The translations under genes and the position numbers were made by a program. A DNA stretch of 64,000 nucleotides from Promicromonospora panici. Its GTDB lineage: Bacteria > Actinomycetota > Actinomycetes > Actinomycetales > Cellulomonadaceae. How positions within the stretch are numbered: position 1 is the first letter of the stretch; each line of letters begins with the position of its first letter. Under the pieces are notes generated by a model. That model did not search any database and had not been told where the DNA came from. It saw only the letters and a list, made by a program, of their open reading frames with translations. Of the stretch, positions 8,834 through 20,004 are shown piece by piece. The stretch is taken from contig NZ_UWYY01000005.1 in NCBI RefSeq assembly GCF_900608595.1, positions 62,001 through 126,000 of the forward strand. The letters run 5' to 3'.

Positions 8834-8880
8834 GCGTGATCGTTGCGACTACACGCCCGCTTCAGGCGCAACGATCACGC
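8834..8880 (-). terminator. Hairpin downstream of aconitase
   Basis: A perfect 14-bp stem pairs 8834-8847 (GCGTGATCGTTGCG) with 8867-8880, with a 19-base loop. It lies 21 bases after the aconitase stop on the minus strand and before the arginase-like gene start. It has no U-run, so it is a probable but not certain terminator. Confidence 0.6.
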
Positions 8881-8901
8881 CCACAAGCAATGACGGGCGG
8901 G

Positions 8902-11664
<2,763 letters not shown>

Positions 11665-11796
11665 TGTGGCTCCTTCTGCGGGGCTGACGGTGCGTCGGCT
11701 CTCACAGGCGCGGTCATCGCGCAAAGGAGCCTTCGCATGGGTTCCAGGGGGCTTCACCCAGCCTAAGCCGGGCTGCTCAGGCCAGCATAACGCATT

Positions 11797-11814
11797 TATC
11801 TTGACGTCAAGATA
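11797..11814. promoter_or_regulatory. Perfect palindrome over the aconitase promoter
   Basis: TATCTTGACGTCAAGATA is perfectly symmetric. Read on the minus strand it contains a TTGACG that could be the -35 of the aconitase promoter, with TATGCT 15 bases further on. It also covers the stop codon of the SGNH hydrolase gene. The shape (AT-rich arms, TTGACGTCAA core) resembles MarR-family operators; the regulator is not in this window. Confidence 0.6.
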
Positions 11815-12589
11815 TCTGCGAGATCACCCGGTGCGCTATCGCCGCGTAGCCCTTGTCGGTGACGTGGATGCCGTCGGAGTGCACGAAGCGGTCCGGCACC
11901 ACATCGGGGTCGAGCAGCGAGACGTAGGTCGCCTCCTGCTTCTCCGCGGCGGCCCGGACCGCGCTGTCCAGAGCCCTCGCCTCCAGCCCGATGTCCCAGG
12001 GTGTGGAGGGGCCGACGGCGACGATCTCCGCGTCCGGGAAGCGCTGGTGCGCCAGCTCGAAGGCCCGCGCGACGGTGCTGAACACCCGCTCCGGGTCCTC
12101 CCGGAGCTCCGGGAAGTCGTTCTGGCCGCCCGCGATCACCACGACCTGGACGCCCTTCTTCGGCGCGGCCCGCAGCTGCTCGCCGTAGGAGAGCTTCGGG
12201 ATCTTGACACTCCGGCTCACGTAGCCGGTGCCGCCCTGCGCGACGTTCAGCTCGGTCCAGCCCATCTCGTCGGCCACCAGCGTGCTCCACCGCTTCGCGG
12301 ACGACGACGCGCCCTGGCCGACCGTGTACGAGTCGCCGACGAACAGCGCCACGGGCGGCTTCGCCTTCTTCTTGGGAGGCGTCGGCGTGGGGGTCGGCGA
12401 GGGCGTCGGAGTGGGGGTGCCCGTAGGAGCGGGCGTCGGCACGCGCCCCGCCCCCGACGGCTGCGCCTGCACGACGCCGTCGCCGACGGCGATGCCGCCC
12501 GCCCCGGCGATCATGCCCACCACTATCGCCACGGCGAACGCCACCACCACACCCGCGACGATCCCGCCGCTCATCAGCCAACGCTTCAC
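11807..12589 (-). CDS. SGNH/GDSL-family hydrolase, membrane-anchored or secreted
   Basis: The 260-residue protein starts with an uncleaved-anchor or signal-like segment ([21 protein letters not shown]), then a Pro/Thr linker ([14 protein letters not shown], about residues 50-72), then an SGNH esterase fold. Block I is FVGDSYTVG, block III GGQND, and block V HSDGIHVT supplies the Asp-His pair. Such enzymes deacylate sugars or lipids outside the membrane; the linker fits a catalytic domain displayed at the cell surface. It lies upstream of aconitase on the same strand, separated by 142 bases with its own promoter, so a functional link is unlikely. The exact substrate is unknown. Confidence 0.85.
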   Translation of the reverse strand: MKRWLMSGGIVAGVVVAFAVAIVVGMIAGAGGIAVGDGVVQAQPSGAGRVPTPAPTGTPTPTPSPTPTPTPPKKKAKPPVALFVGDSYTVGQGASSSAKRWSTLVADEMGWTELNVAQGGTGYVSRSVKIPKLSYGEQLRAAPKKGVQVVVIAGGQNDFPELREDPERVFSTVARAFELAHQRFPDAEIVAVGPSTPWDIGLEARALDSAVRAAAEKQEATYVSLLDPDVVPDRFVHSDGIHVTDKGYAAIAHRVISQIS

Positions 12590-12638
12590 GGGGCGAATCC
12601 TATGCGCCCCGAAGGATGCGTTTTGTCCAGCTCGCTCG

Positions 12639-14018
12639 TCAGGCCTGCCGGTCGAGCACGGCCACGGCCTCGACGTGGTGCGTATGGGGGAAGAGGTCGA
12701 ACCCGCGCACGCTCGTCAGGGCGTAACCGTGCGCCGCCAGGTAGCCGACGTCCCGCGCGAGCGCCGCCGGATCGCACGCCACGTAGACGATGCGGCGCGG
12801 GGTACGCGCGGCGATCGCGTCGACCACCGCTCGCCCGGCGCCCGTCCGCGGCGGGTCCAGCACCACGACGTCGGCCGCCGCTCCCCCGCTCAGCGCGCCC
12901 GCCAGCACCTTGTCCACCGCGCCCACCTCGAGCGTCACCTGGCCGAACGCGTGCGCGTTGCGGCGGGCGTCCTTCGAGGCCTGGGCGTCGCCCTCGACGG
13001 CGATCACCCGCCCCTGCGGCCCGACGGCGTCCGCCAGCGGCAGCGTGAACAGCCCGGCGCCGGAGTACAGGTCCAGGACGGTGGTGCCCTCGACGGGCCC
13101 GGCGGCGTCCAGCACGGCGCCCGTGAGCAGCGCCGGCGCCTCGCGGTGCACCTGCCAGAACCCGTCGGCGGCGACACGGTAGCGGTGGGTGCCCCAGGGC
13201 CCGGTCACGACCTCGGTCACGGACCGGCGGGCGTTGGGCCGGGAGTCGGGCTTACCACGACGCCAGGGCTCGCCGTCGACCAGCAGCACCGGGTCGCCCT
13301 CGGACGGCGCCACGAGCTTCAGCTGCGCGCCCGGCGTCCAGCTGCGGCTGAACACGTCCTCCGCCACGGCGAACGCCGAGAGCTCGGCGGTGGCCAGCGG
13401 CATCTTCTTCAGCGCGACGACGTCGTGGCCGCGGTGCGCGCGCATGCCGGCGCGCCCGTCGGCGTCGGCCACCAGCTCGATCCGGGTGCGGTAGTGCAGG
13501 CCGCGACGCTCCTCGTCGCCGGGCGCCGCCTCGACGGTGACCTCGCGCTCCAGCCACTCGGGGTCGATGCGGGCCAGCCGCTGCAGCTGCTCGACGAGCA
13601 CGGTCTTCTTCCAGTCCCGCTGCGCAGGCAGTGCGACGTGCGAGAGCTCGCCGCCGCCGACGCCGTCGACCCCGGCGGCCGGCCAGGCGGGCGCCACGCG
13701 GTCGGGCGACGCCGCCAGCACCTCGACGGCGTCGGCGCGCCAGAAGCCGGAGCCGCCCTCGGTGACGCGGGCGCGGACCCGTTCGCCCGGCAGGGTGTGG
13801 CGGACGAAGACGACGCGGCCGTCCAGGCGGGCCACGCAGTGGCCGCCGTGCGCGACCGGACCGATCTCCAGCTCGAACTCCGTGCCCACCTCGGGCGCCG
13901 GAGCGTCGCTCACGCGGCGCGCGCGGCCGGGCCGCGGGGAACGCTGCGGACGGCGGCGCGGACGGCCGCCCGACTCCGGGTCGGCGGGCGCGGTGCGGCG
14001 ATCGGGGTTGCGGGGCAT
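12639..14018 (-). CDS. TRAM-domain class I SAM-dependent RNA (uracil-C5-type) methyltransferase
   Basis: This 459-residue protein has a basic Arg/Pro-rich tail (1-40), a TRAM RNA-binding domain (about 45-105, VAHGGHCVARLDGRVVFVRH), a central domain and a Rossmann methyltransferase domain with LDLYSGAGLFTLPLA (SAM loop), VVLDPPRTGAG and the catalytic cysteine in IVYVACDPAALARD. It belongs to the RlmD/TrmA/RumA family, which makes 5-methyluridine in rRNA or tRNA; I do not see the four-cysteine iron-sulfur motif of RlmD. It is the equivalent by position of mycobacterial Rv2689c. ATG 14018 is taken as the start; a GTG at the start of SDAPAPEVG is an alternative that removes the tail. Confidence 0.88.
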   Translation of the reverse strand: MPRNPDRRTAPADPESGGRPRRRPQRSPRPGRARRVSDAPAPEVGTEFELEIGPVAHGGHCVARLDGRVVFVRHTLPGERVRARVTEGGSGFWRADAVEVLAASPDRVAPAWPAAGVDGVGGGELSHVALPAQRDWKKTVLVEQLQRLARIDPEWLEREVTVEAAPGDEERRGLHYRTRIELVADADGRAGMRAHRGHDVVALKKMPLATAELSAFAVAEDVFSRSWTPGAQLKLVAPSEGDPVLLVDGEPWRRGKPDSRPNARRSVTEVVTGPWGTHRYRVAADGFWQVHREAPALLTGAVLDAAGPVEGTTVLDLYSGAGLFTLPLADAVGPQGRVIAVEGDAQASKDARRNAHAFGQVTLEVGAVDKVLAGALSGGAAADVVVLDPPRTGAGRAVVDAIAARTPRRIVYVACDPAALARDVGYLAAHGYALTSVRGFDLFPHTHHVEAVAVLDRQA

Positions 14019-14043
14019 GTGCCCAGTATCCCTTGCCCGCCGG

Positions 14044-16041
14044 TCAGATCCGCCTGCCGCGGATGAAGGTGTCGTCCTCAAGGCCGGTCTGGCCCCGCGA
14101 CGAGGCGAGCTGCCAGGGCACCGACGCCACCACGACACCGGGTGTGAACAGGAGACTGCCCTTGAGCCGCAGCGCCGACTGGTTGTGCAGCAGCTGCTCC
14201 CACCAGTGACCGACCACATACTCGGGGATGTAGACGATCACCAGGTCGCGCGGCGACTCCCGGTGCACCGACCGCACGTACTTCAGCACCGGCCGCGTGA
14301 TCTCGCGGAACGGCGAGTCGAGGATGCGCAGCGGGACGGGCAGGTCGAGCGCCTCCCACTCGGCCACGAGCCCCTCGATCTCCTCGCGGTCCACGCCGAC
14401 GGTGACGGCCTCGAGCACGTTGGGCCGTGCGGCTCGCGCGTAGGCCACCGCCCGCATGGTCGGCTTGTGCACCTTGGAGACCAGCACGATGGCGTGCACG
14501 CGGCTCGGCAGCGAGCGCGCGGCGGAGACGTCGTCCAGCGCCAGCTCGTCGCGCACCCCGTCGTAGTGCTTCCGGATCCCCCGCATGAGGACGAACAGCA
14601 CGCCCATCGCGAGCAGCGTGATCCACGCGCCGTGGGTGAACTTGGTCACCAGCACGATGATCAGGACGGTGCCGGTGAAGCCGAACCCGATGCCGTTGAC
14701 CACGCGCGAGCGCTTCATCCGGCCGCGCACGACGGGGTTGGGCTCGGTGCGCAGCTCACGTGTCCAGTGCCGCAGCATGCCGAGCTGGGACAGCGTGAAC
14801 GAGACGAACACGCCCACGATGTAGAGCTGGATGAGGCGCGTGGTCGAGGCGTCGAACGCGACGATCAGGACGATCGCCGCGATCGCGAGGGTCACGATGC
14901 CGTTCGAGAAGGCGAGCCGGTCGCCGCGGGTGTGCAGCTGGCGCGGCAGGTAGCCGTCGCGCCCGAGGATCGAGCCCAGCACGGGGAACCCGTTGAACGC
15001 CGTGTTCGCGGCGAGGACCAGGATGAGGCCGGTGACGGCGGAGACGGCGTAGAAGGCCGGGGGGAAGCCGGAGAACACGGCCTCGGCGAGCTGGCCGATC
15101 ACGGGGATCTGCACGTAGTCGGTGGAGACCGGCTCACCGTTCACCAGGAGCTGGTCGTGCGGGTTCTCGGCGAAGCGGACGCCGGTGGCCTGGGCCAGCA
15201 GCAGGATCGAGATGATCATCGTCGAGGAGATGGCGCCGAGCAGCAGCAGCGTCGTCGCCGCGTTGCGCGATTTGGGCTTGCGGAAGGCGGGCACCCCGTT
15301 GCTGATCGCCTCGACGCCGGTCAGGGCCGCGCAGCCCGACGCGAACGCGCGGGCCAGGAGGAACGCACCAGCGATGCCGACCAGTCCTTGGTCGAACGCT
15401 GCCTCTCCCACCAGCTCGAACTCCGAGCTCTCGGCCTTCGGTAGGTTCCCCGCGAAGTAGCGGACGGCGCCGGTCACGACCAGGGCACCGACGACCGCCA
15501 TGTAGCAGTAGGTCGGGATCGCGAACGCAGTGCCCGACTCCCGGACGCCGCGCAGGTTGAAGAGGGTGAGCACCGAGATCGCCCCGACGGCGGCGAGCAC
15601 CTCGTACCCGCGCAGCCCGGGGATGGCCGACGACGCGTAGTGGGCCGCCGACGAGATCGACACGGCCACGGTGAGCACGTAGTCGACGAGCAGCGCCGAG
15701 GCGACGCCGATGCCCGCCGTCCGGCCCAGGTTGGTGGTGGCGACCTCGTAGTCACCGCCGCCCGACGGGTAGGCGCGCACGTTCTGGCGGTAGGACGCGA
15801 CCACGATGAGCAGCACCGCGACCACGACGAGACCGACCCATGGCGAGAAGGCCATGGCCGCGATCCCGGCCAGCGAGAGGGTCAGCAGGATCTCGTCCGG
15901 CGCGTAGGCGACCGACGACAGCGCGTCCGATGCGAACACGGGCAGAGCGATCCGCTTGGGCAGCAGGGTGCGGCCCAAGCTCTCGCTACGTTTGGGGCGG
16001 CCGACGAGGAGTCGTTTGGCCGCATCGACGATGTCCGACAC
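14044..16041 (-). CDS. APC-superfamily permease, KimA-like potassium transporter
   Basis: The 665-residue protein has about 12 membrane segments followed by a soluble C-terminal domain of roughly 180 residues (from about 490). The start LLVGRP...FASDALSSVAYAPDEIL is very close to the N-terminus of Bacillus KimA, a K+/H+ symporter. Asp39, Tyr46 and Asp120 keep the spacing of the KimA potassium-site residues Asp36, Tyr43 and Asp117 as I remember them, and the later Tyr in QLYIVGVF is also present. GTG 16041 is chosen by homology to the family N-terminus. It is divergent from the two RCK genes ceoB-ceoC with a 68-base shared promoter region. The usual annotation would be only amino-acid permease; potassium as substrate is an inference from motif and context. 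Confidence 0.8.
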   Translation of the reverse strand: MSDIVDAAKRLLVGRPKRSESLGRTLLPKRIALPVFASDALSSVAYAPDEILLTLSLAGIAAMAFSPWVGLVVVAVLLIVVASYRQNVRAYPSGGGDYEVATTNLGRTAGIGVASALLVDYVLTVAVSISSAAHYASSAIPGLRGYEVLAAVGAISVLTLFNLRGVRESGTAFAIPTYCYMAVVGALVVTGAVRYFAGNLPKAESSEFELVGEAAFDQGLVGIAGAFLLARAFASGCAALTGVEAISNGVPAFRKPKSRNAATTLLLLGAISSTMIISILLLAQATGVRFAENPHDQLLVNGEPVSTDYVQIPVIGQLAEAVFSGFPPAFYAVSAVTGLILVLAANTAFNGFPVLGSILGRDGYLPRQLHTRGDRLAFSNGIVTLAIAAIVLIVAFDASTTRLIQLYIVGVFVSFTLSQLGMLRHWTRELRTEPNPVVRGRMKRSRVVNGIGFGFTGTVLIIVLVTKFTHGAWITLLAMGVLFVLMRGIRKHYDGVRDELALDDVSAARSLPSRVHAIVLVSKVHKPTMRAVAYARAARPNVLEAVTVGVDREEIEGLVAEWEALDLPVPLRILDSPFREITRPVLKYVRSVHRESPRDLVIVYIPEYVVGHWWEQLLHNQSALRLKGSLLFTPGVVVASVPWQLASSRGQTGLEDDTFIRGRRI

Positions 16042-16096
16042 GTTGGAAGACTCTATGCCCAGTGTTGACGCACAGCGCACCGGGCCCAGGTCGCGG

Positions 16097-16102
16097 TAGC
16101 GT
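16097..16102 (+). promoter_or_regulatory. -10 box TAGCGT of leaderless ceoB
   Basis: TAGCGT is followed by exactly 7 bases and then the GTG start of ceoB, with no Shine-Dalgarno sequence. This spacing puts transcription start at the start codon. Confidence 0.6.
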
Positions 16103-16109
16103 TCCGTCC

Positions 16110-16778
16110 GTGCACTTCGTGATCATGGGCTGCGGCCGAGTGGGCTCCAGCCTTGCCCAGGAGATCGAGAGCCGCGGGCACTCCGTGGCCATCATCGATC
16201 AGAATCCGGACGCGTTCCGGCGCTTGCCCGCGGACTTCTCGGGCAAGAAGGTCACCGGCGTCGGCTTCGACCGGGACATGCTCGTCCAGGCCGGGATCGA
16301 GGACGCGTACGCGTTCGCCGCGGTGTCCGACGGCGACAACTCGAACATCCTGTCGGCCCGCGTGGTGCGCGAGACCTACGGCGTGGACAACGTCGTGGCC
16401 CGGATCTACGACCCGCACCGCGCCGAGATCTACCAGCGCCTGGGCATCCCGACCGTCGCCACGGTGCGCTGGACCGCCGACCAGGTGCTGCGCCGCATGC
16501 TGCCGCTGGGCTCCACCGACGAGTACCGCGACCCGTCGGGTACGGTCCGGCTCGCGCAGATCGACTACCACCGGCGCTGGGTGGGCCGGCCCGTGCTCAA
16601 CGTCGAGGCCGCCACCGGCGCGCGAGTCGCGTTCGTCACGCGATACACCTCGGCGGTGCTCCCCACGCCGGACCTCGTGCTCCAGGAGAACGACGTGCTG
16701 CACCTGCTCATGACGGCTGACGCCTCCGCCGACGTCGAGCGGATCCTCACCGCCGCCCCGCCCGCCGAGGAGGACTGA
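16110..16778 (+). CDS. ceoB: TrkA-family potassium regulatory (RCK) protein, CeoB-like
   Basis: This 222-residue cytosolic protein has an N-terminal TrkA-N Rossmann domain with the nucleotide motif GCGRVGSSLA (residues 7-16) and acidic residue after strand 2 (VAIIDQN), then a TrkA-C domain from about residue 135. RCK proteins bind NAD(H), ATP or c-di-AMP and gate potassium channels or transporters. The leaderless GTG start directly precedes the conserved first strand HFVIMGCG. Its stop overlaps the start of the second RCK gene (TGATG), so both are made together. In mycobacteria the pair CeoB-CeoC has the same arrangement. No TrkH/KtrB membrane subunit is in the window; the divergent KimA-like permease is the obvious candidate partner. 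Confidence 0.92.
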   Translation: MHFVIMGCGRVGSSLAQEIESRGHSVAIIDQNPDAFRRLPADFSGKKVTGVGFDRDMLVQAGIEDAYAFAAVSDGDNSNILSARVVRETYGVDNVVARIYDPHRAEIYQRLGIPTVATVRWTADQVLRRMLPLGSTDEYRDPSGTVRLAQIDYHRRWVGRPVLNVEAATGARVAFVTRYTSAVLPTPDLVLQENDVLHLLMTADASADVERILTAAPPAEED

Positions 16779-17443
16779 TGCGCGTAGTCATCGCAGGAGC
16801 CGGCTCGGTGGGCCGCTCGATCGCCCGCGAGCTGCTGAGCCACGACCACGAGGTCACCTTGATCGACAAGAACGCCTCTGCCATGCGGGTCTCGCAGGTG
16901 CCCGAGGCGGAGTGGGTGCTCGCCGACGCGTGCGAGCTGCCCGCGCTGGAGGCCTCCGAGATGGAACAGGCCGACGTCGTCGTCGGTGCCACGGGCGACG
17001 ACAAGGTGAACCTCGTGTTCTCGCTGCTGGGCAAGACCGAGTTCGGGGTGCCGCGCACCGTCGCGCGGGTGAACAACCCGAAGAACGAGTGGATGTTCGA
17101 CCAGTCGTGGGGCGTGGACGTCGCGGTCTCGACGCCGCGCATCATGACCGCGATGGTCGAGGAGGCCGTCGCGGTGGGCGACCTCGTGAAGATCTTCAGC
17201 TTCAGCCAGTCGCACGCCGACCTGCTCGAGCTCACCCTGCCCGCCGACTCCCGCGTCGCCGGGACGCGCGTGGGCCGGGTCGTGTGGCCGGCCGACGTCA
17301 CGCTCTCGACGATCGTGCGCGACGGCCGCCCCCTGGTGCCCAGCCCGGACGACACCCTGGAGGCCGGCGACGAGCTGCTGCTGGTCGCCGGTGACGACGC
17401 CGACACCGACGCCCTCCAGAAGCTGCTCGTGCCGAAGGGCTAG
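16778..17443 (+). CDS. ceoC: TrkA-family potassium regulatory (RCK) protein, CeoC-like
   Basis: This 221-residue protein again has TrkA-N (MRVVIAGAGSVGRSIAREL, acidic D in VTLIDKN) and TrkA-C (about 140-219, with LVPSPDDTLEAGDELLLVAG near the end). It starts at the ATG overlapping the ceoB stop by one base, so translation is coupled. The two proteins are only moderately similar and probably form a hetero-octameric or paired gating ring. Its stop overlaps the convergent DUF3159 gene by four bases. Confidence 0.92.
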   Translation: MRVVIAGAGSVGRSIARELLSHDHEVTLIDKNASAMRVSQVPEAEWVLADACELPALEASEMEQADVVVGATGDDKVNLVFSLLGKTEFGVPRTVARVNNPKNEWMFDQSWGVDVAVSTPRIMTAMVEEAVAVGDLVKIFSFSQSHADLLELTLPADSRVAGTRVGRVVWPADVTLSTIVRDGRPLVPSPDDTLEAGDELLLVAGDDADTDALQKLLVPKG

Positions 17444-18198
17444 GCCGCTGCGCCCACCCGGGGCCGGCGCACGACGTACCACGTCAGGTACAGCACGAGC
17501 GCCCACAGCGGCACGCCCAGCACCAGGTGGAACGTGCCGAGCCAGCCGATGTAGCCCAGGTAGAACAGCGGCACCTTCACCGCGAGGCGCACGGCGAACA
17601 GGCCCACCCAGAGCCAGGTGGCGATGGCGTAGGTACGCATCTTCGCCGGGTCGTCCCGCCAGGCGGTCAGCGCGGCGAACACCGACGGCGCCTCGTCGTC
17701 GGGGGCCCGGTTCGCCTCGGCCTTCACGGCCTCCGGCGTCAGGCCGGCGCGCAGTGCCTCCACGACGTAGCCGACGGCGGGGCGGCGCACGAGGATGGTC
17801 GCGAGCAGCACCACGAGGTAGCCCGCGTTGAGCAGGAGGCCGCCCGCGTAGTAGTTCTCGGCCTCACCGGACCGCCACGCCCACACCACGCCGATCGCGA
17901 TACCGAGCAGGCCACCCAGCGCCTGGGTGACGGGCGTGCCCTGCACCAGCCGCGCCACGACGAGCACCAGCGCCGAGACCACCGAAGCGATCAGTGGAAC
18001 GGTCAGGTCCGTGAAGATCACGAATGCGACCACGAACACCAGGCCGGGCAGCACCGCCTCCACCAGGCCGCGCACCCCGCCCACCGCCTGAGCCGCGGAG
18101 AACTCCTCGCCGGTGAGGGCGCGCACCCCGCGCGCGGGGGCCGGATGGGACTGCTGGCCGGGCTGCGGGGGCACGTCAGGACGTGCTGGTTCGCTCAT
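17440..18198 (-). CDS. DUF3159 family integral membrane protein
   Basis: The 252-residue protein has a short Pro-rich cytosolic start (PARPDVPPQPGQQ), then about six hydrophobic segments: LVFVVAFVIFTDLTVPLIASVVSALVLVV-type helices near residues 45-85 (two), two more around 100-150, and two in the C-terminal third (WLWVGLFAVRLAV; LVLGVPLWALVLYLTWYVV). The pattern and position (after the OB-fold and DUF3710 genes, convergent with ceoC) match the DUF3159 family, equivalent to Rv2693c. It is the last gene of a probable dut-DUF3710-OB-DUF3159 strand, 31 bases after the OB-fold gene. Function is unknown; the conserved linkage with potassium RCK genes is suggestive only. Confidence 0.85.
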   Translation of the reverse strand: MSEPARPDVPPQPGQQSHPAPARGVRALTGEEFSAAQAVGGVRGLVEAVLPGLVFVVAFVIFTDLTVPLIASVVSALVLVVARLVQGTPVTQALGGLLGIAIGVVWAWRSGEAENYYAGGLLLNAGYLVVLLATILVRRPAVGYVVEALRAGLTPEAVKAEANRAPDDEAPSVFAALTAWRDDPAKMRTYAIATWLWVGLFAVRLAVKVPLFYLGYIGWLGTFHLVLGVPLWALVLYLTWYVVRRPRVGAAA

Positions 18199-18229
18199 GG
18201 GGTTTATTGTGCCGTGCTCGCCGGGGTGC

Positions 18230-18610
18230 TCATTCACCCGGCCGGGGCCGGAGCTCGTAGCGCGGGTTGAACATGGTGCGGCGCCCGTCGACGTCGCACA
18301 CCATGCCCTCGACGCGGATGCGACGGCCGGGCTCGATGCCGTCGATGGTCCGCCGCCCGAGCCACACGAGGTCAAGGGCGCCGGAGCCGTCGAACAGCTC
18401 GGCCTCCAGCGCGGGCACGCCCTCGCGGGGGCGCAGCACCACCGAGCGCAGCACGCCCGCGATCTTGCCGCGGCTGCGGACCGGCACGGACGCGACGGCC
18501 GTACAGCCCACGTTCCGGGAGGCGTCGGCACGCTCCTCGGTGTCCTGGACCTGCTCGTTGGACGCGAGCGTCTCGCGGATGCGGGACGCCAGCGCCGAGC
18601 GCAGCGTCAT
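18230..18610 (-). CDS. OB-fold nucleic-acid-binding protein
   Basis: This 126-residue protein has an N-terminal helix (TLRSALASRIRETLASNEQV) and a five-strand OB fold (about 35-120) with VRSRGKIAGVLRSVVLRP, LFDGSGALDLVWLGRRTIDGI and GRRIRVEGMVC, the pattern of tRNA-anti/RecG-type OB domains. It sits 15 bases after the DUF3710 gene and is positionally equivalent to Rv2694c. RNA or single-stranded DNA binding is likely from the fold; no catalytic domain is present. Confidence 0.82.
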   Translation of the reverse strand: MTLRSALASRIRETLASNEQVQDTEERADASRNVGCTAVASVPVRSRGKIAGVLRSVVLRPREGVPALEAELFDGSGALDLVWLGRRTIDGIEPGRRIRVEGMVCDVDGRRTMFNPRYELRPRPGE

Positions 18611-18625
18611 CAGCGATTCACTTCC

Positions 18626-19351
18626 TCAGCCGATCTGAGTGATCTCGGGGCCGCGACGCAGCGGGTCGATGTCGGACATCTGCGGTACCGCGTCCGCCGG
18701 GCCGGCAGCGGGCGCCGCCGACTGTGCATCATCCTTGCGCGCCGACTTCGGCAGCGCCAGGGGCAGCAGGTCACGGGGCGGTCGCGGGCTCTGGTCGCGG
18801 ACCACCACGATGTTCGCGAACACGGACTCCAGCGCCTTGGCCGCCTCGGCGTCGAGCGCCGCCTTGCCCGCGAGCACGCCGCGGATGAACCATCGCGGCC
18901 CGTCCACCCCGATGAACCGCGCGGGCCGCTGCCCGGACTGCCCCTCCGGGCCCTTGACCGGCATCCGGACCAGCAGCTCGCGCCCGAACACGCCGGGCAC
19001 GTCGTCGACGATCCCGCCCTGCCCGCTCACGGACTGCGCGATCTCGTGCCGGATCTCGTCCCAGATGCCCTCGGTGCGCGGCGCGGCGAAGGCCTGTATC
19101 TGGAGGTTCGACCCCTCCAGCGCGGCCGTCACCCCGGTCACCTTCTGCGTCTTCTTGTCGATCTCCATGCGAAGCTCGAGGCCCGGCATCACCGGCAGCC
19201 AGATGGCACCGAGGTCGACGCGCGGGCCCATCTCGCCCACCTGCGACCGGTCGAACGGCCCGTGCGGCCGCTTCTGCTGCTCGGCCTCCACCGACGCCCA
19301 CTCGACCGGGGCGGGCTCATTCGCCGTGCCTCGTCGGCTGAACAGACCCAC
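18626..19351 (-). CDS. DUF3710 domain-containing protein
   Basis: The 241-residue protein is soluble. It begins with GLFSRRG, typical for the family, has a core with GPFDRSQV, VDLGAIWLPVMPGLELRMEID, FIGVDGPRWFIRGVLAGKAA and IVVVRDQSPRPPRDLLPL, and ends in an Ala-rich tail. GTG 19351 is chosen because GGAG lies 7 bases upstream; another GTG at 19357 is too close to that site. It belongs to the same conserved strand as dut and the OB-fold gene. No enzyme function is known for the family. Confidence 0.85.
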   Translation of the reverse strand: MGLFSRRGTANEPAPVEWASVEAEQQKRPHGPFDRSQVGEMGPRVDLGAIWLPVMPGLELRMEIDKKTQKVTGVTAALEGSNLQIQAFAAPRTEGIWDEIRHEIAQSVSGQGGIVDDVPGVFGRELLVRMPVKGPEGQSGQRPARFIGVDGPRWFIRGVLAGKAALDAEAAKALESVFANIVVVRDQSPRPPRDLLPLALPKSARKDDAQSAAPAAGPADAVPQMSDIDPLRRGPEITQIG

Positions 19352-19491
19352 AGCCACGCTCCTTCGTAGTTCGTCCGGCTGCGTGCGCACGCGATCGCAG
19401 CGCACAGCAGCGTTATCCACTCGTTACTTATAGCCTAGACCCGTCCGGGGCAGAGCCGGTACGGAAGTCGGGACGGCTAGGTCCCGGGCGT

Positions 19492-19968
19492 TCAGCGCCC
19501 CGCGAAACCGCCGCTGGAGCCGAAGCCGCCGTCGCCACGGTGCGAGCCGGGCAGGGTCTCGGCGACCAGGAACCGGGCCCGCTCGACCTTCTGGATCACG
19601 AGCTGCGCCACCCGGTCGCCCCGGGCGAGCTTCACCGCCTCGGTGGGGTCGGTGTTGAGCAGGATGACCTTGATCTCGCCGCGGTAGCCCGCGTCAACCG
19701 TGCCCGGCGCGTTCACTATCGTGACGCCGTGCTTCGCCGCCAGGCCGGACCTGGGGTTCACGAACGCCGCGTAGCCGTCGGGCAGCGCTATCGAGACTCC
19801 CGTAGGCACCACCACCCGGCCCTGGGGCGGGATCTCGACGTCGACCGTGGTCACCAGGTCGGCGCCGGCGTCGCCGGGGTGCGCGTAGTGGGGTGCGGGA
19901 ACGTCGTCGAGGAGGCTGATCAGCACGTCGACCGTGCTGCCGTCGTCGGTTGGCACAGGGGTGGGCAC
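19492..19968 (-). CDS. dut: Deoxyuridine 5'-triphosphate nucleotidohydrolase (dUTPase)
   Basis: This 158-residue enzyme is a trimeric dUTPase hydrolysing dUTP to dUMP and pyrophosphate, which keeps uracil out of DNA and feeds thymidylate synthesis. The five dUTPase motifs are visible: HPGDAGADL (I), NPRSGLAAKHG (II), GTVDAGYRGEIKVILLN (III), RGDRVAQLVIQ (IV) and the C-terminal RGDGGFGSSGG (V). GTG 19968 is preceded by TACTCT and six bases, so the gene is probably leaderless; the divergent DUF3093 gene starts only 36 bases away. The thymidine kinase gene elsewhere in the window serves the same pool. Confidence 0.97.
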   Translation of the reverse strand: MPTPVPTDDGSTVDVLISLLDDVPAPHYAHPGDAGADLVTTVDVEIPPQGRVVVPTGVSIALPDGYAAFVNPRSGLAAKHGVTIVNAPGTVDAGYRGEIKVILLNTDPTEAVKLARGDRVAQLVIQKVERARFLVAETLPGSHRGDGGFGSSGGFAGR

Positions 19969-19974
19969 GCCGGA

Positions 19975-19980
19975 AGAGTA
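19975..19980 (-). promoter_or_regulatory. -10 box TACTCT of leaderless dut
   Basis: On the minus strand TACTCT is followed by six bases and the GTG start; no Shine-Dalgarno is present. The whole dut/DUF3093 divergent promoter region is only 36 bases long. Confidence 0.5.
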
Positions 19981-20004
19981 CGCCACCTCTGGGATGATGT
20001 CCCC

